Below are positions 44,012 to 55,168 of a stretch of 64,000 nucleotides of DNA, piece after piece. The DNA comes from Charina bottae (Eukaryota; Chordata; Lepidosauria; Squamata; Charinaidae). Position 1 is the stretch's first letter, and the number at the start of each line of letters is the position of its first letter. The notes below the pieces were generated by a model. The model had not been told where the DNA came from. It searched no databases and saw nothing but the letters and a program-made list of their open reading frames with translations. The stretch lies in assembly GCA_023362775.1 (NCBI GenBank), contig JALMGJ010000003.1, forward strand, positions 182,191,725 to 182,255,724, given 5' to 3'. The position numbers and the translations under genes were made by a program.

Positions 44012-44012
<1 letters not shown>
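42420..44012 (+). mobile_element. L2-like LINE, 5'-truncated, nearly intact RT
   Basis: Two frames cover the RT and C-terminus. The first (to 42620) reads FPAAFKEALVHPLLKKSSLDPT, LDNFRPVSHLPFLG and EANYLDPF, then a stop. After a short deletion near 42650, 42642-43865 is open: ALLDLSAAFDTIDHG (motif A), [32 protein letters not shown] (YADD), NRLQLNPGKTEWLWI, HIDYCNELYMGLPLKS and LRELHWVPVCFRVQFKVLVI. The 3' UTR ends cccaggtgtggaggagatgggcggtgatacaaattt. It lacks the endonuclease, so it is not autonomous. This is the best-preserved L2 copy in the window. Confidence 0.88.

Positions 44013-44057
<45 letters not shown>
44013..44057 (+). repeat. (TA)n microsatellite, left of R4/Dong-like fragment
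   Basis: About 22 TA units follow the L2 3' end directly. Confidence 0.95.
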
Positions 44058-44060
<3 letters not shown>

Positions 44061-44463
44061 ATACATATCTTGTCTCGTACTGGCCAATCAACCAGACATC
44101 GTGGTAGTAGACAAGGACCAGAAGACAGCAGTGGTGATAGATGTAGCAGTGCCAAGTGACAGCAACATCAGGAAGAAGGAGTATAAGAAGCTGGAGAAAT
44201 GCCAGGGCCTGAAGGAGGAACTGGAGACGATGTGGAAAGTGAAGGCCAAAATGGTCCCAGTGATGGTAGGGGCACTTGGGGCTGTGACTCCCAAGCTGGG
44301 AGAATGGCTCCAACAGACCCCAGGAACAACATCACAGCTCTCTGTCCAGAAGAGTGCAGTGCTAGGAACAGCTAAGATACCCTGCAGAACCCTCAAACTC
44401 CCAGGCCTCTGGTAGAGGACCCGAGGTTGAAGAAGACACATACCACCCATAGGGGTGAGAAGG

Positions 44464-44465
<2 letters not shown>
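44058..44465 (+). mobile_element. Restriction-like-endonuclease LINE 3' end (R4/Dong-like)
   Basis: From about 44083 the frame reads NQPDIVVVDKDQKTAVVIDVAV, then KKEYKKLEKCQGLKEEL, MVPVMVGALGAV and VLGTAKIPCRTLKL, stopping at about 44415. PD followed by IDVAV is the PD-(D/E)XK endonuclease core found at the C-terminus of R2/R4/Dong-type LINEs, which use a restriction-like rather than an APE endonuclease. About 50 bp of 3' UTR follows, then (TA)n. It is 5'-truncated. TA tracts on both sides suggest insertion into a TA microsatellite. Confidence 0.75.

Positions 44466-44509
<44 letters not shown>
44466..44509 (+). repeat. (TA)n microsatellite, right of R4/Dong-like fragment
   Basis: About 22 TA units between the LINE 3' end and the following SINE. 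Confidence 0.95.
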
Positions 44510-44510
<1 letters not shown>

Positions 44511-44512
<2 letters not shown>

Positions 44513-44818
44513 GGTGGCTCAGCGGGTAAGACACCAGGCTTGTCGATCGGAGTTCGGAGGTTCAAATCCCTAGCCCTGCGTGCGGAGTGAGCTCCCGCAC
44601 TAGCTCCAGCTCTTGCCAACCTAGCAATTCGAAAGCATGCAAATGCAAGTAGATGAATAGGTACCACTTCGGTGGGTAGGTAACAGCGTTCCGCGCGCGT
44701 CATGCGGCCACATGACCGCGGAAGCGTCTTCGGACAACGCTGGCTCTTCGGCTAACAAACGGAGATGAGCACTGGCCCCTAGAGTCGGACACGACTGCAC
44801 AAATGTGCGGGGGGAACC

Positions 44819-44819
<1 letters not shown>
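44511..44819 (+). repeat. tRNA-derived SINE
   Basis: Starts gtggtggctcagcgggtaag, missing about five head bases, and has a 10-bp deletion between the A and B boxes. Box B reads GGTTCAAATCC. It ends agagtcggacacgactgcac...ggggggaacc and merges into a (TATG/TG)n tract. Confidence 0.88.

Positions 44820-44824
<5 letters not shown>

Positions 44825-44855
<31 letters not shown>
44825..44855 (+). repeat. (GT)n microsatellite
   Basis: About 15 GT units directly after the SINE tail. Confidence 0.9.
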
Positions 44856-44856
<1 letters not shown>

Positions 44857-45804
44857 TCAATAATAACAAAAAAGCAAGGATTTCACTGATTTCCAAGGAT
44901 CATAAAAAGTCTTTAATGATATATACATATTAATAATAAGGGATCAAGCTGTTCCCTTTCAGAGTGAGTGATACTCTGCTTAGTTCAGAAAAAGAGTAAG
45001 AACTGGGAAGCCAAAGAAATCAAAGGAAATAAGAAAAAAAGGAATTCTAACCAAATTTAGTTTGCACCATTACCATTCACTGTATCTCTCCATATCTTTC
45101 TAAACTTGCAAACCATCCTTGCTTCCACCACATCCATGCACTGATTCATATGTTGCCTTTTGTTCTTTAATAATTGTCATGGAAAATGTTTTATCCATAG
45201 TATTTTTAAAAATTCATATGGGACTTTCTGGAATAGAATTAATGCTGAAAAATCAACTGTGTGCTTGATTCTCAAATTTACAGTCATATAAAGTTAATCC
45301 ATTTTTATGAAGCTCACTGTGATTGGAGCAGTGGGCAGAAGGAAGGAAGAAGGGAGGGAGGGAGAGATAGCTAATACATCATTGTGAAGCAGCAATATAA
45401 CTTAAAAGTTTAGTCTCCAAGATAATGACTCTTATAATTGTCTGTTTTGCTATCCAGCACATAGGCCAAATGATCCATTACTGAAGTAGCAACAAACATA
45501 GGTACTCAACTCTGTTACTTACATTCAAAAACTGAAGTGTTCATAATGTAATTCAAAAGGGTGTGTTTATAAATGTTTGAAAGTACTTTGAGGTTGACTG
45601 TTGCTTCCAGGAATGACACATCTATTCTATGCCAAAAGTTTCTTGCATTTGATAAAAAAGACATGTGTCAATACTTTTAACAATATCAATGAAGGAAAAT
45701 CCATTGGTCTGTTCTGAGATTAACAGTGTTTTATTCTGAATTTTCTTTTATTTCTCCATTTTTTTAGAGAGAGAGATCCAGAAAGAGTTTCAAATTTGAA
45801 TTTC
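44857..45804. other. Unassigned sequence
   Basis: AT-rich, with nothing recognised. Confidence 0.4.
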
Positions 45805-46118
45805 AATAAAATAGGACAGTTTAGTGCATCTATGCAGTTGATGCATTTTGAGCGCACCTACAATTTCAATGAAAGGAAAACTATTGTGTACATTCAGATT
45901 AACATAATATTTACATTCCGCAAAATTAGAAACATTCAAGATGTAACATCCCTTTCATTTCAATAATAATTTACAATTTCAAAATGGTCCTTTTCTCATT
46001 TCTGAAAGCAGTACTGAAATATGATTCTAAATATATCTATGAAGGTTCTCAGTCATCCAGGTGGAATTGTCTGTAGCTTGAATCATGTCAACTGGATTTC
46101 TATTTTCTCAGTGGAAAC

Positions 46119-46149
46119 GTTTCGCTCCTTATCCAAGGAGCTTCTTCAG
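46119..46149 (-). ncRNA. Hammerhead ribozyme-like core (PLE terminus)
   Basis: On the minus strand CTGAAGA, then AGCTCCTTGGATAAGGAGC (a 7-bp perfect stem II, GCTCCTT/AAGGAGC), then GAAAC and GTTTCC. All invariant core bases are kept. Confidence 0.6.
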
Positions 46150-46216
46150 TCTGAGCAAAGTTAGTAAGGGAATCCTAAATATGTTTCTAGCCATTCCCTT
46201 ACTAACTTTGCTCAGA

Positions 46217-46247
46217 CTGAAGAAGCTCCTTGGATAAGGAGCGAAAC
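46217..46247 (+). ncRNA. Hammerhead ribozyme-like core (PLE terminus)
   Basis: Same core as 46119-46149 on the plus strand: CTGAAGA, perfect 7-bp stem II, GAAAC. Confidence 0.6.
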
Positions 46248-46583
46248 GTTTCCACTGAGAAAATAGAAATCCAGTTGACATGATTCAAGCTACAGACAAT
46301 TCCACCTGGATGACTGAGAACCTTCATAGATATATTTAGAATCATATTTCAATACTGCTTTCAGAAATGAGAAAAGGACCATTTTGAAATTGTAAATTAT
46401 TATTGAAATGAAAGGCATGTTACATCTTGAATGTTTCTAATTTTGCGGAATGTAAATATTATGTTAATCTGAATGTACACAGTAGTTTTCCTTTCATTGA
46501 AATTGTAGGTGCGCTCAAAATGCATCAACTGCATAGATGCACTAAACTGTCCTATTTTATTTCCCTTACTAACTTTGCTCAGA

Positions 46584-46614
46584 CTGAAGAAGCTCCTTGG
46601 ATAAGGAGCGAAAC
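46584..46614 (+). ncRNA. Hammerhead ribozyme-like core (PLE terminus)
   Basis: Third copy of the core, identical in CTGAAGA, stem II and GAAAC to the other two. Confidence 0.6.
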
Positions 46615-46677
46615 GTTTCCACTGAGAAAATAGAAATCCAGTTGACATGATTCAAGCTACAGACGATTCTAAATATA

Positions 46678-49600
46678 GTATAACTCCTTGGGATTTAGAG
46701 TATCCCTTAACATAGAATTAAATGTGTGATTTGGCCTATCCAGAATGTGGGATGAGCAAATTTATGCAGAGGTAGCCATGTCATTAAAAACAAACAAAAC
46801 TTGACCCTCTCTGCCTACAGAACCTTCCCATCCTGTCACACAAATGGCCTTTAACGTTGCTTCTCATATTCTTTCTGAAAGGCATGGATCAACTCTGGGA
46901 AATTATACATACAAATGGAATGTCCATTGTGTGTCTCAATTGCTACAATCATGGCAGGTAGGACTGAGGACATTCACACAAAACGTCCCGCCACATGCTT
47001 CTTGCAGGTAGAGACATTTGGAGATTCAGTCTTACCATTTCTGAATTGTTCAACTCTGAAAATAACTTAGGTTCCAATTGGAGTTGGAGCACTCTGTACA
47101 TACATGGAAATTAGATACTGCTAGATTTATCTGAATCTGAGTTATTGATGTGTTAACCAAACAATAATTTATTGAGATAACACTGATGGGTTTTTCATAA
47201 CAATATATTCCAGGACAAGCATATGTATTTCTCAAAACCTGATAATATATACCTTATAATAAGTTATTACCTGGTGATATAACATAGACAGAAAGAAATT
47301 TCCTCAGATTGACTTTACTGAAAATTATGAGATACCATTATAGGCAATTTTTTTTATATAAAACAGGTTAAAGGCTATATTGGAAACAAAAACCACAAAT
47401 GCATGATTGATAAAATCCTAAGTATACTATTGAACAAGCACAATAAAGATTTCTTTCTGAATATTAAATGGATTGCACTGTGATACTCCTTTCATTTCAT
47501 TGAGCTCAATAGAACTTAAATGAATATGGTAACAACTCAATGGCTAAGGATCTTAGCTACAATTACACTGAAGTCAGTCCTATTGAAATTAATGAAGCAT
47601 GCATTGATTTTAAAAGTTTTAATATCCATTTGCACTGCCTATTCATTCAAATATACTTTGTATAAGGGAAGGTGATGTGTACATATATTAAATATAATTA
47701 TTAATAAATTCACTTTCAACAGTATATTAAAGCATCCCTATCAGGATACATCTAAGAAGTATGAGAAATTATATATGCATAGACAGAAAATAGCAGGAAA
47801 CTTCATTCTTGCTATTGTTTAATCTGCATATTTCCTGTCATAAATTAAAAGCAGGAAGTATTTAAAGAACTAAGATTTTACTACTATTTTCTTCATGAGT
47901 ATGCTTTGAATATGCTGGCAAAAAAAATTACACTTAATGTAATACAGTGTTTAACTTGTTTAATATTAAATCCAGATATATAAAAAGCCAAGCATAGATA
48001 GAGAAAATAATTCATTTATTTACTTCAAATAATGTGGGAATTTCAAAGAAAATTTAATAGAAGAGCTTTTGTATTTGTTTTGTATTCAAAGGGGGGAAAA
48101 GCCACTACTAATGCAGTTACCTTGAGCCTTAGCATTAAAGCTTCATCCTCCATCAACACATTGCATAATTAACTTATGGAATTCATGGCCATGAAATGTG
48201 GCAATCAGCCTTAACTTAAATGCCTTTATAAATTATGCACCAAGATTATTTATTATTAATCATAATATAATGGCTTTAAAAAAAGGCATGACAAATTTGT
48301 GGAGAATAGACATATCAGTGGCTGTTAGCCATCAAAGCAGACACAAAAAATAACCTCCTGGCCACTAGATTACCAGCTGCTGGGGATAAGGAGGGGGACA
48401 AAATTCCATGAATCGGTGCACCAATACAGGCTGCATCTATTCAGATTCTGTAGCGTACACAACTCAAGGATAAAGTACATGAGACCTAGCCTTCCAGACA
48501 CTGTTCCAGGTACCAGCATCTCTCAGCATTCAACAGGCTGCTGGGATTTACAATTTGGCAATATCTATTCTTTTTTTGTATCTCACCGCCTGTTGTCCAG
48601 ATTTCCTCAGAGCTGCTGAAGCCACTCAGAAGCAATATTAAACAAATAACTTTCTGAGAAGGAGTGATTGATTCTAGCTCTCCTGAATTATACAAAGGGG
48701 GCTTGTACAGTTGAGCTGGGGTTTGTAGTTTTAGTGACATACATATTTTTGCTTCCTGTGTGGCAGATTTATTCTGAATAGACAGAGGGAGATCAAATAA
48801 TCACAGGGGTTGTCCCACAAAGAGTGAGAGCCAGGAGATAATGCCAATGGTAGGATTTCTAGGCTAAATCTTATGTGGCTAAATATCTCAACTATCTGCT
48901 ACATACCATATATATTTCTTTTTCTCCATTTCACTCTTTCCTTTTTCTTTTCTTTCTTTTTTACTCTTTCTTTCTTTGCACTTTTTACTCTCTCTTTTTA
49001 CTTTACTTTCTCTCTCTCAGTTTAGTTTGTATTCGTTTTTATTACTGTAATTAAAATATTTAATAAAAATTATATATTAAAAAAATGACTTACAGTAGAA
49101 AAAGTTATTTTGGTTCCCACGAAAAGTTGTTTATTTTATATAGTTAGTTCCAGAATTTTATAGTAAAAGTTTTAATGTTCCAAATTTGTCTGGACCCTTA
49201 ATTCATTGTTAACATTTTTGGTTCAAAATCTTATTTAGCTTTTTGCTGTTTATTTCAAATTCTTTAAGTTCTTAAACTTATAGTTAATTTTTCTTTTGTT
49301 CAGAAATGAAGATAGACTCTCCTGGTGCCTTTTCAAACTTGTCATTCTGAAGATTTCTAACAGCTTTTAGATGGTTAGATAAGCAATTTCCAAAGGTGAT
49401 TAGAAAGTGAGGTCAGCGAACTTAATGTCCTTTAAAAGGCTCCACCACGGTTGTGAGCTTGATGACCGATCCCTTTTTCTCCTGGTGCTCAAACCCATGG
49501 GAGATGGCTGTCCTGCGGTCTCCTCATGAGGAGCAACCATTCAGGTCACATGTGGGTGATCTGCCATCCTCTCCTTGTCCGGAGAGGTTCTGAGGGACCG

Positions 49601-49996
49601 GTCTACTCACCAGTTCTTTGTCTTTGCTGTGGTCGTTGTCTCTGCTCTCCCAGAGACATGTTTAGCTTGCCATGCCTCCACCAGAAGTCCAACAACTGAA
49701 TTATTTTCATGCTAAGAAGCCATTTTATCTCCCAGCCTGTTAAGGCAGGAACTTTCTCAGCCTCTTAACTACCGCAGCCGCTGTGAGAGCTTGAGGAAGC
49801 TGTCCTTTTAACCAATATGAGAGAAAAGTCCAGGTATCCAGAATGGGAATGTTTCTCTGGCTCTGGACATACCATTTCAGTGTCATTTTATGGCATTTTC
49901 AAATTACTGAAAAATCTCTGATGGCCATATTGGGTTGGCACCACAATGGACATTCAAGAGTGTTACTCCCAACCCTGTTTAATGTGTTATGCAAAC
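46678..49996. other. Unassigned AT-rich sequence
   Basis: No gene recognised. There is a T/C-rich tract at 48910-49020. 49440-49830 is less AT-rich and could be part of an unrecognised repeat. Short open frames have no recognisable domain. Confidence 0.4.
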
Positions 49997-50070
49997 AAAT
50001 CCATTGGTTGAATGGCTGTTGTGGGTCTTCCGGGCTGTGTGGCCGTGTTCTGGAAGTTGTGGTTCCTAAC

Positions 50071-50102
50071 GTTTCGCCAGCATCTGTGGCCAGCATCTTC
50101 AG
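50071..50102 (-). ncRNA. Hammerhead ribozyme-like core (PLE terminus)
   Basis: Minus strand: CTGAAGA, then TGCTGGCCACAGATGCTGGC, then GAAAC and GTTAGG. Stem II pairs GCTGGC with GCTGGC through four Watson-Crick and two G.U pairs. Confidence 0.55.
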
Positions 50103-50359
50103 AGGGCAGGAGCACAGACAGAAGTGAAATCTCTGTGCCCAGGTAGAATGGCAATGTTTTGTTTGTTTTCTATTTATAGAGCTAAATTATAGGAGATTAG
50201 GTGGAGTTTTTTGTTGTGTTGAAATGTTAACGAGTGGCTGATGAGCATGATTAGCATGTTCACTGTGAGAAGTATTCCCATGTCCTGGTGGTTGGACTGA
50301 GTTCGTTGACCTTTTGCAGGCTGTGTTTTTCAGGACTGGTAGCCAGGTTTTGCTAATTT

Positions 50360-51082
50360 TTAGACTTTCTTTTTTTTATTGTAACTGTGCTGGTGTTTGT
50401 GAATTTCAGTGGCTTCTCTGTATAATCTGGTGTAGTGGCTTTTGGTGTTGTCCAGTATTTCTGTGTTTTCAAATAGGATTTTGTGTCCTGTTTGCTTGAG
50501 AGCATGTTCAGCTACTGAAGATTTTTCCGGTTGCTGTAGTCTGCAGTGTCTTTCGTGTTCTTTTATCCTGGTGTGAATGCTTCGTTTTGTGGTTCCGATG
50601 TATACTTGTCCGCAGCTGCATGGTATGCGGTATACTCCTGCAGCGGTGCGGGGGTCCCTTTTGTCTTTTGCTGATTTTAGCATTTGTTGTATTTTCCTGG
50701 TGGGTCTGAAGACTGTTTGAAAGTTGTGTTTTTCCATCAGTTTTCCCATGCGGTCAGTGACTCCTTTGATGTAGGGCAGGAATACTTTGTTTGTGGGGGG
50801 CTGTTTTTCTTCAGTTGGATGTTGTTTTCTTGGTTTGATGGCTCTTTTTATTTCATTCTTGGAATAGCCATTCGCCTGTAGGACCCAATTCAGATGGTTA
50901 AGTTCATTGTTGAGAAATTGGGTTTCACAGTTTCGATTAGCACGATCCACCAAGGTTTTGATCATGCCTCTCTTTTGTTGTGGGTGGTGATTGGAATTTT
51001 TGTGCAGATACCGGTCTGTATGGGTCGGTTTTCTGTATACTTTGTGTCCTAGTTTGAGGTCTGGTTTGCGTATGACCAGCGT
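50360..51082 (-). pseudogene. PLE RT end plus GIY-YIG endonuclease, N-terminally truncated
   Basis: A continuous frame from the truncation point reads LGHKVYRKPTHTDRYLHKNS and RGMIKTLVDRA (C-terminal part of PLE reverse transcriptase). It then reads AGVYRIPCSCGQVYIGTTKRS (GVY and YIG of the GIY-YIG nuclease), IHTRIKEHERH, SSVAEHALKQTGH and LFENTEIL. The PCSCG between GVY and YIG is the cysteine pair usual for Penelope-type proteins. The nuclease module is intact and would cut target DNA in a full element; here the RT palm is absent. The ATG at 50965 is internal to the original frame. Confidence 0.88.
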
Positions 51083-51102
51083 ATCTAAAAATCCATTGGT
51101 TG

Positions 51103-54067
51103 TTCATAAAAAGTGACTGTAAATTGTATTAATAAGGAGAATAACAACTTTGTGAAACGATTTCACACAATAAAGAGATTAATTTGCCCAGAGCAAATCA
51201 TTTTTAAAAAATCTGATTACAAATGCTAAAACCTTACTAGTTTGCACCATAAAGATGCAATTGTATAAAAAGAATGCCCTTCAGATCTCTCCAGAGAAGA
51301 CTAATGTATGTTTTCAAACCATTTGGGATGCCTTTTATGAGATATAAACAATTGGCACACTAAAGAATTGAGTTTCATCATTATCTCTTAGCCAACAATA
51401 ATTTATTCCTTAGAGCTTTTCATGCACTGTGGGATCGTGCATTTAAACCCTATTAAAACAGATTTCTTACAGCCGCTTGTTCTAGATGAACATCTGAAAA
51501 TTCTCATCATCTTTCAAGCAAAATCCACAGAGAAGTTTTCTACAGTAAGTTCATCTTGCTTATGTTTTTTTGGTGCCCGATGTCAGTAATGGAAAAATAT
51601 CATAATAAAATTGCTACATGTTCCTGCCTTATGGATATTGCTGAAGGAACAAAGTTACTTTCAAGTAACGTTGTTAGTTGAAGCCCAACCCTGAAGTAAA
51701 ACTTCAATACAGCACTATATAATCTGTCATCACTCCTTTTATTTCTAGTTGTTATGTATGACACAGCCAAGAAAAAATGTCTAATTCTTCCCAAATAAGA
51801 AAGAAATGCTTTGTTTATATTTGGCTGCTAACTCTTGAAACCCTTTTTGTGTACCAGGATATAATAAATATCCTATGTACTGATATAATTTCTCCAAAAT
51901 AATTTTAAGTTGGATCAAGTGGTATCAACATGCTGGTAGATACTCTTCTATTGGAAAAATTGATTCCTTCCTAATCACTGCCCTTCTGCTTTTATATAGC
52001 TCCCTCCCAAATTAGCCCCATAGCAGATCTTTTAGAAAAGATTTGGAAATTGCACAGGTAGGTAGAGGACAGCATTAGCATGTTGTGTTGTCTGAGTGGA
52101 AGTGTACTTGCTCACAACAGTATTGGATGTAGCCCATTGTACTCAGTGACTTATAGGATTCCTTCTGGTCCTTCATTCTGTCGTTCTCTGAACCTTACAC
52201 AAGAGTTAGAAACTCTAAAAAAATATCCTTGTTATAACATCCCAGGACATGGCCTGATGGACAAAGATACCCAAGCGGAAAAGATAAAGATAGATAGATG
52301 ATAGAGGGAGGGAGGGAGGGAGGGAGTTCAATAGATGTAGCTTGCTGTAGGAGTCTCAGCTGATAAATTTCCTCTTCTACCCAGCTATTAAAAGTATAGG
52401 ATATTTATTTATTTAGCATCCAGACACTCTTGAAGTACACAATAATTGAAAACTTATTATATATAACATACAAGTTTGATGACAAGGTCAAAGACCTCCT
52501 TTAAGTTGAGTTCAGAAATTGTCCTAAGTCATAATTTGCTCTTAGTTTGTTGAAGAAATTACAATGCTTTGTTAAAGAAATTACAATGCTTTGTTGAAGA
52601 AATTACAATGGCTGGATTGAAGAAATTTGTTTGTTTTGAAGAAATTACATGCTTTGTTGAAGAAATTACAATGGCTGGATTCATGCATTACATTAAGGGC
52701 CATTTTTTAAATTCTCAAATATATTATTGTAATATGATTTCTTATTTTATTCTATTATTTTTATTTTTATTGTATTTTATTATTTTTTGTAATTACATCT
52801 TTTTTAAAAAAAGCCTGCCACTTATTCTTCACCAGCAGAAAGCACTATGCAAGTGAAACTCTTTTTAAGTGCCACAGTTCCCTCTAGTAATGAAAAAAAA
52901 GCTGCAGAGTTTGCTGTCTTTTAGAGTACATGGAATGCACTTCCTTCTTCTGCCTGTTCCAAAGGGTGACTGTGTGAGGGAGTGAACAGGTAAGATGGGA
53001 AGGGGGGAGGGAGGACAATGGGGGGGAGGGAGGCAATGAGGGGATGTGGGGAGAAGTTGGGAAACGGGAGGAGTCTGGAGTATTGCAGCTGCATCAGATA
53101 CCCACAGGGCCATAGGTGGTCTAAAGATCATAAATGTCATAAATGTCAGGGCATTGGGAGGGGAAGAACTTTTTCATGCTGAGGTCTATAGAGAATGAGA
53201 GAAGGATATACAATTTTAGAGATAGTAGATAGAGTTATCTATCTACTCTATCTATCTATCTATCTGAGCTCTTTGCTGTCAGAGTTGATCAACTAAACCT
53301 GTTTGCAATAATATTTAGCTAAGATGTGTGATTCCTTGGGAAAGCTTGGGAAACTGAGCTCCTGAATAGGTGGGCCTGGCAGTGTCTCCTGCGCCTCTGT
53401 GATTATTCATTTGACTAAAGTGTTGTGATCCCAGTCATTGTGGTTTGTTAAATATGGTTTATGACTTAGTGTAATGCATAGACCCAGACAGTATTGGCTT
53501 GTTAAAAAAACAGCTGTTTAAACAAATCTGGCTTAGTGTGATGTGTGAACATAGCATTTACAGTATCTTGAAGTATACAGTAGGTTGCTTCTGTTCCATG
53601 TCCCAGCAAGCCACACGTGCCCTATTCCAATAAAACTCCCTCCATTCCCTTCTCCCTGATTTTCAATCCTTCTAGCTCCAGCAGCCAGCCAGCATAACAT
53701 TCCTCACTGGAGCATCCTCAGCTCTCCTTGGGAATTGAGATGCTAAATTGGTATTATAGCAATAGATGGCTGTGCTTAAGGTTCCTTAGAAACTTTGAAA
53801 AACTTTGAGAAGAATAAGTAACAAATTAGATGTCTTTGGTCCCAAGAGTGGTGCCATTTTTCTCTATTGTCCCCACCCCTGCCCCTTCAATGGCTATTGG
53901 CCACCAGGTTATTTACTATTTGTTCTTAGCAAACCACATTAAACAAGTTGTCCTTAGCAAACATGTTAAATAAATGTCTTTGTGTGTATTTAAAAACGTA
54001 CTTACTGGAATACTGGAATATATTTTCGTTGCTGTCCATTTTCATCTAGCTGTTTTTCTTTCAGGAC
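51103..54067. other. Unassigned sequence with simple repeats
   Basis: Simple repeats are (GGGA)n at about 52301-52326, a tandem array of gaagaaattacaatg-containing units at 52549-52683, and (CTAT)n near 53236-53263. No gene recognised. Confidence 0.45.
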
Positions 54068-54081
54068 TTACTTGGTTCTGT

Positions 54082-54720
54082 ATAGTCGAAGGCTTTCACG
54101 GCCAGAATCCGATGGTTGTTGTGGGTTTTCCAGGCTGTGTGGCCATGTTCTGGCAGTTTTGGTTCCTAACGTTTCGCCAGTCGCTGTGGCTGGCATCTTC
54201 AGAGGACAGGAGCACAGCTAGAAGATTCTCTCTGTGCCCAAGTGGAGGGTGTGTGTTCCTGCTGGTGTTTATAGCTGCTGAGAGGGTGTGTGTCTTCTGT
54301 GGGTCATTTACAAGAGATTAGGAGAGGGTTCTTTGTGGTGATTAGAGGGTGTGGTGCTGTCGTGTGTGGGGTTAGCACATCTATTGTGTGAGTTGTTTGT
54401 ATATTTCTGTGGTTGAGTAGAGTTCATTGACCTTTTGCAAGCTGTGTTTTACAGGACTGGCAGCCAGGTTTTGCTGATCTTTAGGCTTTCTTCTTTTTTA
54501 TTGAAACTGTGTTGGTGTTTATGTATTTCAATGGCTTCTCTGTATAGTCTAACATAGTGACTGTTGGTGTTGTCCAGTATTTCTGTGTTTTCAAATAAGA
54601 TTTGGTGACCAGTTTGTTTGAGAGCATGTTCAGCTATTGCTGATTTTTCAGGTTGCTGTAGTCTGCAGTGTCTTTCATGTTCTTTTATCCTGGTGTGGAT
54701 GCTGCATTTTGTGGTCCCAA
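54082..54720 (-). mobile_element. Penelope-like element, 5'-truncated within GIY-YIG
   Basis: A 14-bp duplication, ttacttggttctgt, lies at 54068-54081 and 54721-54734. The minus strand reads TTKCSIHTRIKEHERHCRLQQ, AEHALKQTGHQILFENTEILD and EAIEIHKHQHSFNKKE, so truncation falls just after the YIG motif. It then runs into the terminus with agaggacaggagcacagc and gaatccgatgg-type sequence. It belongs to the same family as 50011-51088 and is a little more diverged. Confidence 0.85.
54171..54202 (-). ncRNA. Hammerhead ribozyme-like core (PLE terminus)
   Basis: Minus strand: CTGAAGA, TGCCAGCCACAGCGACTGGC (stem II GCCAG/CTGGC, perfect), GAAAC, GTTAGG. Confidence 0.58.
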
Positions 54721-54734
54721 TTACTTGGTTCTGT

Positions 54735-55163
54735 TTGCATGCAACTTAGCAGTGCAATAGAAATGTTACAGCTGCCTCTCCTTCTTTATGTCTGTAGCAG
54801 TGGTATTTTCCACAGGTATTTTTAGATCCAGTTGGAGATGGGGTGATAAATGGAGAGAGGCAATTACATTATTCCTGTATGGTAAGGACTGGTTGCCACA
54901 ATAAGCCAAAATTCCAATCTTATTCACCAAGAATTATTTGCCAAAGAGTAGAAATAAATGTATTTAATTAGGACTGTATGATCCACAGCCAAATCACTTA
55001 CAGTACATGTCAACTCTTATTCTTTTATCCAAGGGAAGTTTTCATCAATGGATACTTTTTATGCAGAGAATTCTTTTCCAAAGGAAAATGAGAAGACATT
55101 TTATATGGGATTATAGTTCCCACCAGGAAAGAATATCAAGGATTCGAAAAAATTAACTTATTA
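54735..55163. other. Unassigned sequence
   Basis: Nothing recognised. Confidence 0.4.
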
Positions 55164-55168
55164 ACTAG

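Larger units (their letters stand above)
45805..46561. repeat. Inverted repeat: two 369-bp arms, 19-bp spacer
   Basis: The arms are 45805-46173 and 46193-46561. About three mismatches were noticed by eye (for example near 45951/46415 and 45884/46483). The outer two thirds of each arm are unique flanking DNA and the inner third is the PLE terminus. An insertion therefore duplicated its own flank in inverted orientation. Confidence 0.88.
46036..46664. mobile_element. Complex Penelope-like insertion with three termini
   Basis: Bounded by a 13-bp duplication, gattctaaatata, at 46023-46035 and 46665-46677. Inside, in order: an inverted terminus (46036-46173), a direct terminus (46193-46330), an inverted copy of the left flank (46331-46561), and a second direct terminus (46562-46664). 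No RT is present. The terminus is the same as at 1443-1642. Inverted or tandem termini are typical of PLEs; inclusion of host flank is unusual. Confidence 0.75.
50011..51088 (-). mobile_element. Penelope-like element, 5'-truncated
   Basis: Bounded by a perfect 14-bp duplication, aaatccattggttg, at 49997-50010 and 51089-51102. Read leftward it holds the end of the RT, a GIY-YIG endonuclease and a terminus with a hammerhead-like core (cctctgaagatgctgg...cgaaacgttagg). The truncation falls at the 3' end of the RT, so the copy cannot move by itself. Confidence 0.88.
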
